Positions 63,325 through 64,000 of a stretch of DNA of 64,000 nucleotides are shown here, piece after piece. Under the pieces are notes generated by a model that saw only the letters and a program-made list of their open reading frames with translations, was not told the origin of the DNA and ran no database searches. Within the stretch, counting starts at the first letter, position 1. The number at the start of each line of letters is the position of its first letter. The position numbers and the translations under genes are program-made. The stretch is from Haliclystus octoradiatus (Eukaryota; Cnidaria; Staurozoa; Stauromedusae; Haliclystidae). Where the stretch lies: NCBI GenBank assembly GCA_916610825.1, contig OU744447.1, positions 26,982,561-27,046,560 on the forward strand. The letters run 5' to 3'.

Positions 63325-64000
63325 ATGCTTGTAAATAGCTCTTTAGAAATTCCCGATCACTTTGGAATTATGAAATGCATCAAGCATCACAGACTGTTCT
63401 TTGGACAAAAAGGCTTCATCATGATGAATTGCGCATTGTTTCGATGCTTGTAAATTTCTTCTCTGTAATTTGCTGCTTCCTTGGAATTAGGGAATGTTTA
63501 AGCATCGCAAAGTGTTGTTTCGACAAGCAGGCCTCAATATAGAGAATTGCGGATTGTTTCAATGCTTGTAAATGGCTTTTCTGTAATTTGCGATTTCTTT
63601 GGAATTGAGGAATATTTTAAGCATGCCAAAGAGCTCTTTCGACAAACTGACCTCTCTAGAGAGAATTGGGCACAGTTTTAATCCTTCCAAACAACTATTT
63701 TGAAATTTGCGGTTTCTTGGGAATTGTATAATATTTTAGCATCGCAATGTCTTCTATGGACAAAGGGGTACCTCTATCGTGATTTGCGCATTGCTTCCAT
63801 AATGGAAAATTAATGTTCTAAAATTTGAGGCTTCTTGGGAAATCTGTAATGTTTCAAGCGTCCTAAAGTGTTCTTTTGACAAATTGGCCTAATCAATATG
63901 AATTGGGAATTGTTTCAATGCTTGTAAATAGCTCTTTAGAAATTCCCGATCACTTTGGAATTATGAAATGCATCAAGCATCACAGACTGTTCTTTGGACA
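63325..64000 (+). repeat. Last five-mer and partial unit at window end
   Basis: The 593-bp unit at 63325-63917 has an unusual F start (AAAATTAATGTTCTAAAATT) and TTCAAGCGTCCTAAAG. The next A monomer begins at 63918 and is cut off by the window end, so the array goes on. Confidence 0.9.

Larger units (their letters stand above)
1..64000 (+). repeat. Satellite DNA array with six-monomer HOR, head-to-tail
   Basis: The sequence is a single tandem array of 117-119 bp AT-rich monomers of six types (A-F) in fixed order. A monomers, recognised by the tag AAATAGCTCTTTAGAAATT or close variants, recur 98 times, at spacings of 581-593 bp (41 units, five monomers) or 698-713 bp (56 units, six monomers). 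The strand label is only the orientation used here. No spacing leaves room for an inserted element, and no monomer is inverted. The first base is the tail of an F monomer, and the last 83 bases begin a new A monomer, so the array continues on both sides. Such arrays usually form centromeric or pericentromeric heterochromatin; that location is inferred, not seen. Confidence 0.97.

Noticed and set aside
1-64000. CRISPR array
   Set aside because: Repeats are contiguous monomers of about 119 bp without unique spacers; the fixed A-F order and HOR period are those of satellite DNA.
1-64000. Transposon or LTR element inside the array
   Set aside because: Every A-to-A spacing is explained by five or six monomers with indels of at most 11 bp; there is no room for an insertion, and no terminal repeats or transposase/polymerase reading frames are seen.

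Overview
The whole 64 kb window is one uninterrupted, head-to-tail satellite DNA array. I find no gene, RNA gene, mobile element, CRISPR array or other unique sequence. The basic unit is an AT-rich monomer of 117-119 bp (44 of 119 bases are G/C in the D monomer at 358-476). Six diverged monomer types, here called A to F, follow each other in fixed order and form a higher-order repeat (HOR) of about 710-713 bp. A shortened five-monomer form of about 581-593 bp lacks one monomer in the C/D region. Using the A monomer as phase marker I count 97 complete HOR units, 56 six-mers and 41 five-mers (about 541 monomers), plus a partial unit at the right end. Every A-to-A distance lies between 581 and 713 bp, so nothing of appreciable size is inserted anywhere. 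All monomers lie in the same orientation.

This organisation (about 120-bp monomers, HORs, recent multi-kilobase duplications, no genes) is typical of centromeric or pericentromeric heterochromatin, less often subtelomeric heterochromatin, of a eukaryote. I do not recognise the satellite family and cannot name the species; plant and animal are both possible.

Layout: 1-711, canonical six-mer; 712-6028, nine five-mers arranged as three copies of a 1,776-bp 15-monomer unit; 6029-11473, two copies of a 3,194-bp mixed unit, the second partial; 11234-11945, a six-mer that looks re-expanded; 11946-14548, two copies of a 1,302-bp 11-monomer unit; 14549-16317, three five-mers; 16318-21181, mostly 712-bp six-mers with a 712-bp tandem duplication; 21182-38207, almost pure six-mers in 1,424- and 2,136-bp super-units, containing a 6.6-kb segment present twice almost without change; 38208-39957, transition; 39958-57332, large blocks in the order X-Y-Y-Z-X-Y-Z; 57333-64000, shorter tandem duplications and a diverged fourth Y block. 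The array continues past both ends of the window.

The open reading frames of 60-131 codons here are by-products of the repeat. They recur with the satellite period, show no recognisable domain, and arise because two neighbouring monomers (119 + 118 = 237 bp) keep frame. The most notable signals are nested duplication at several levels, short perfect dyad symmetries at the same position in several otherwise diverged monomer types, and traces of an older half-monomer of about 60 bp.
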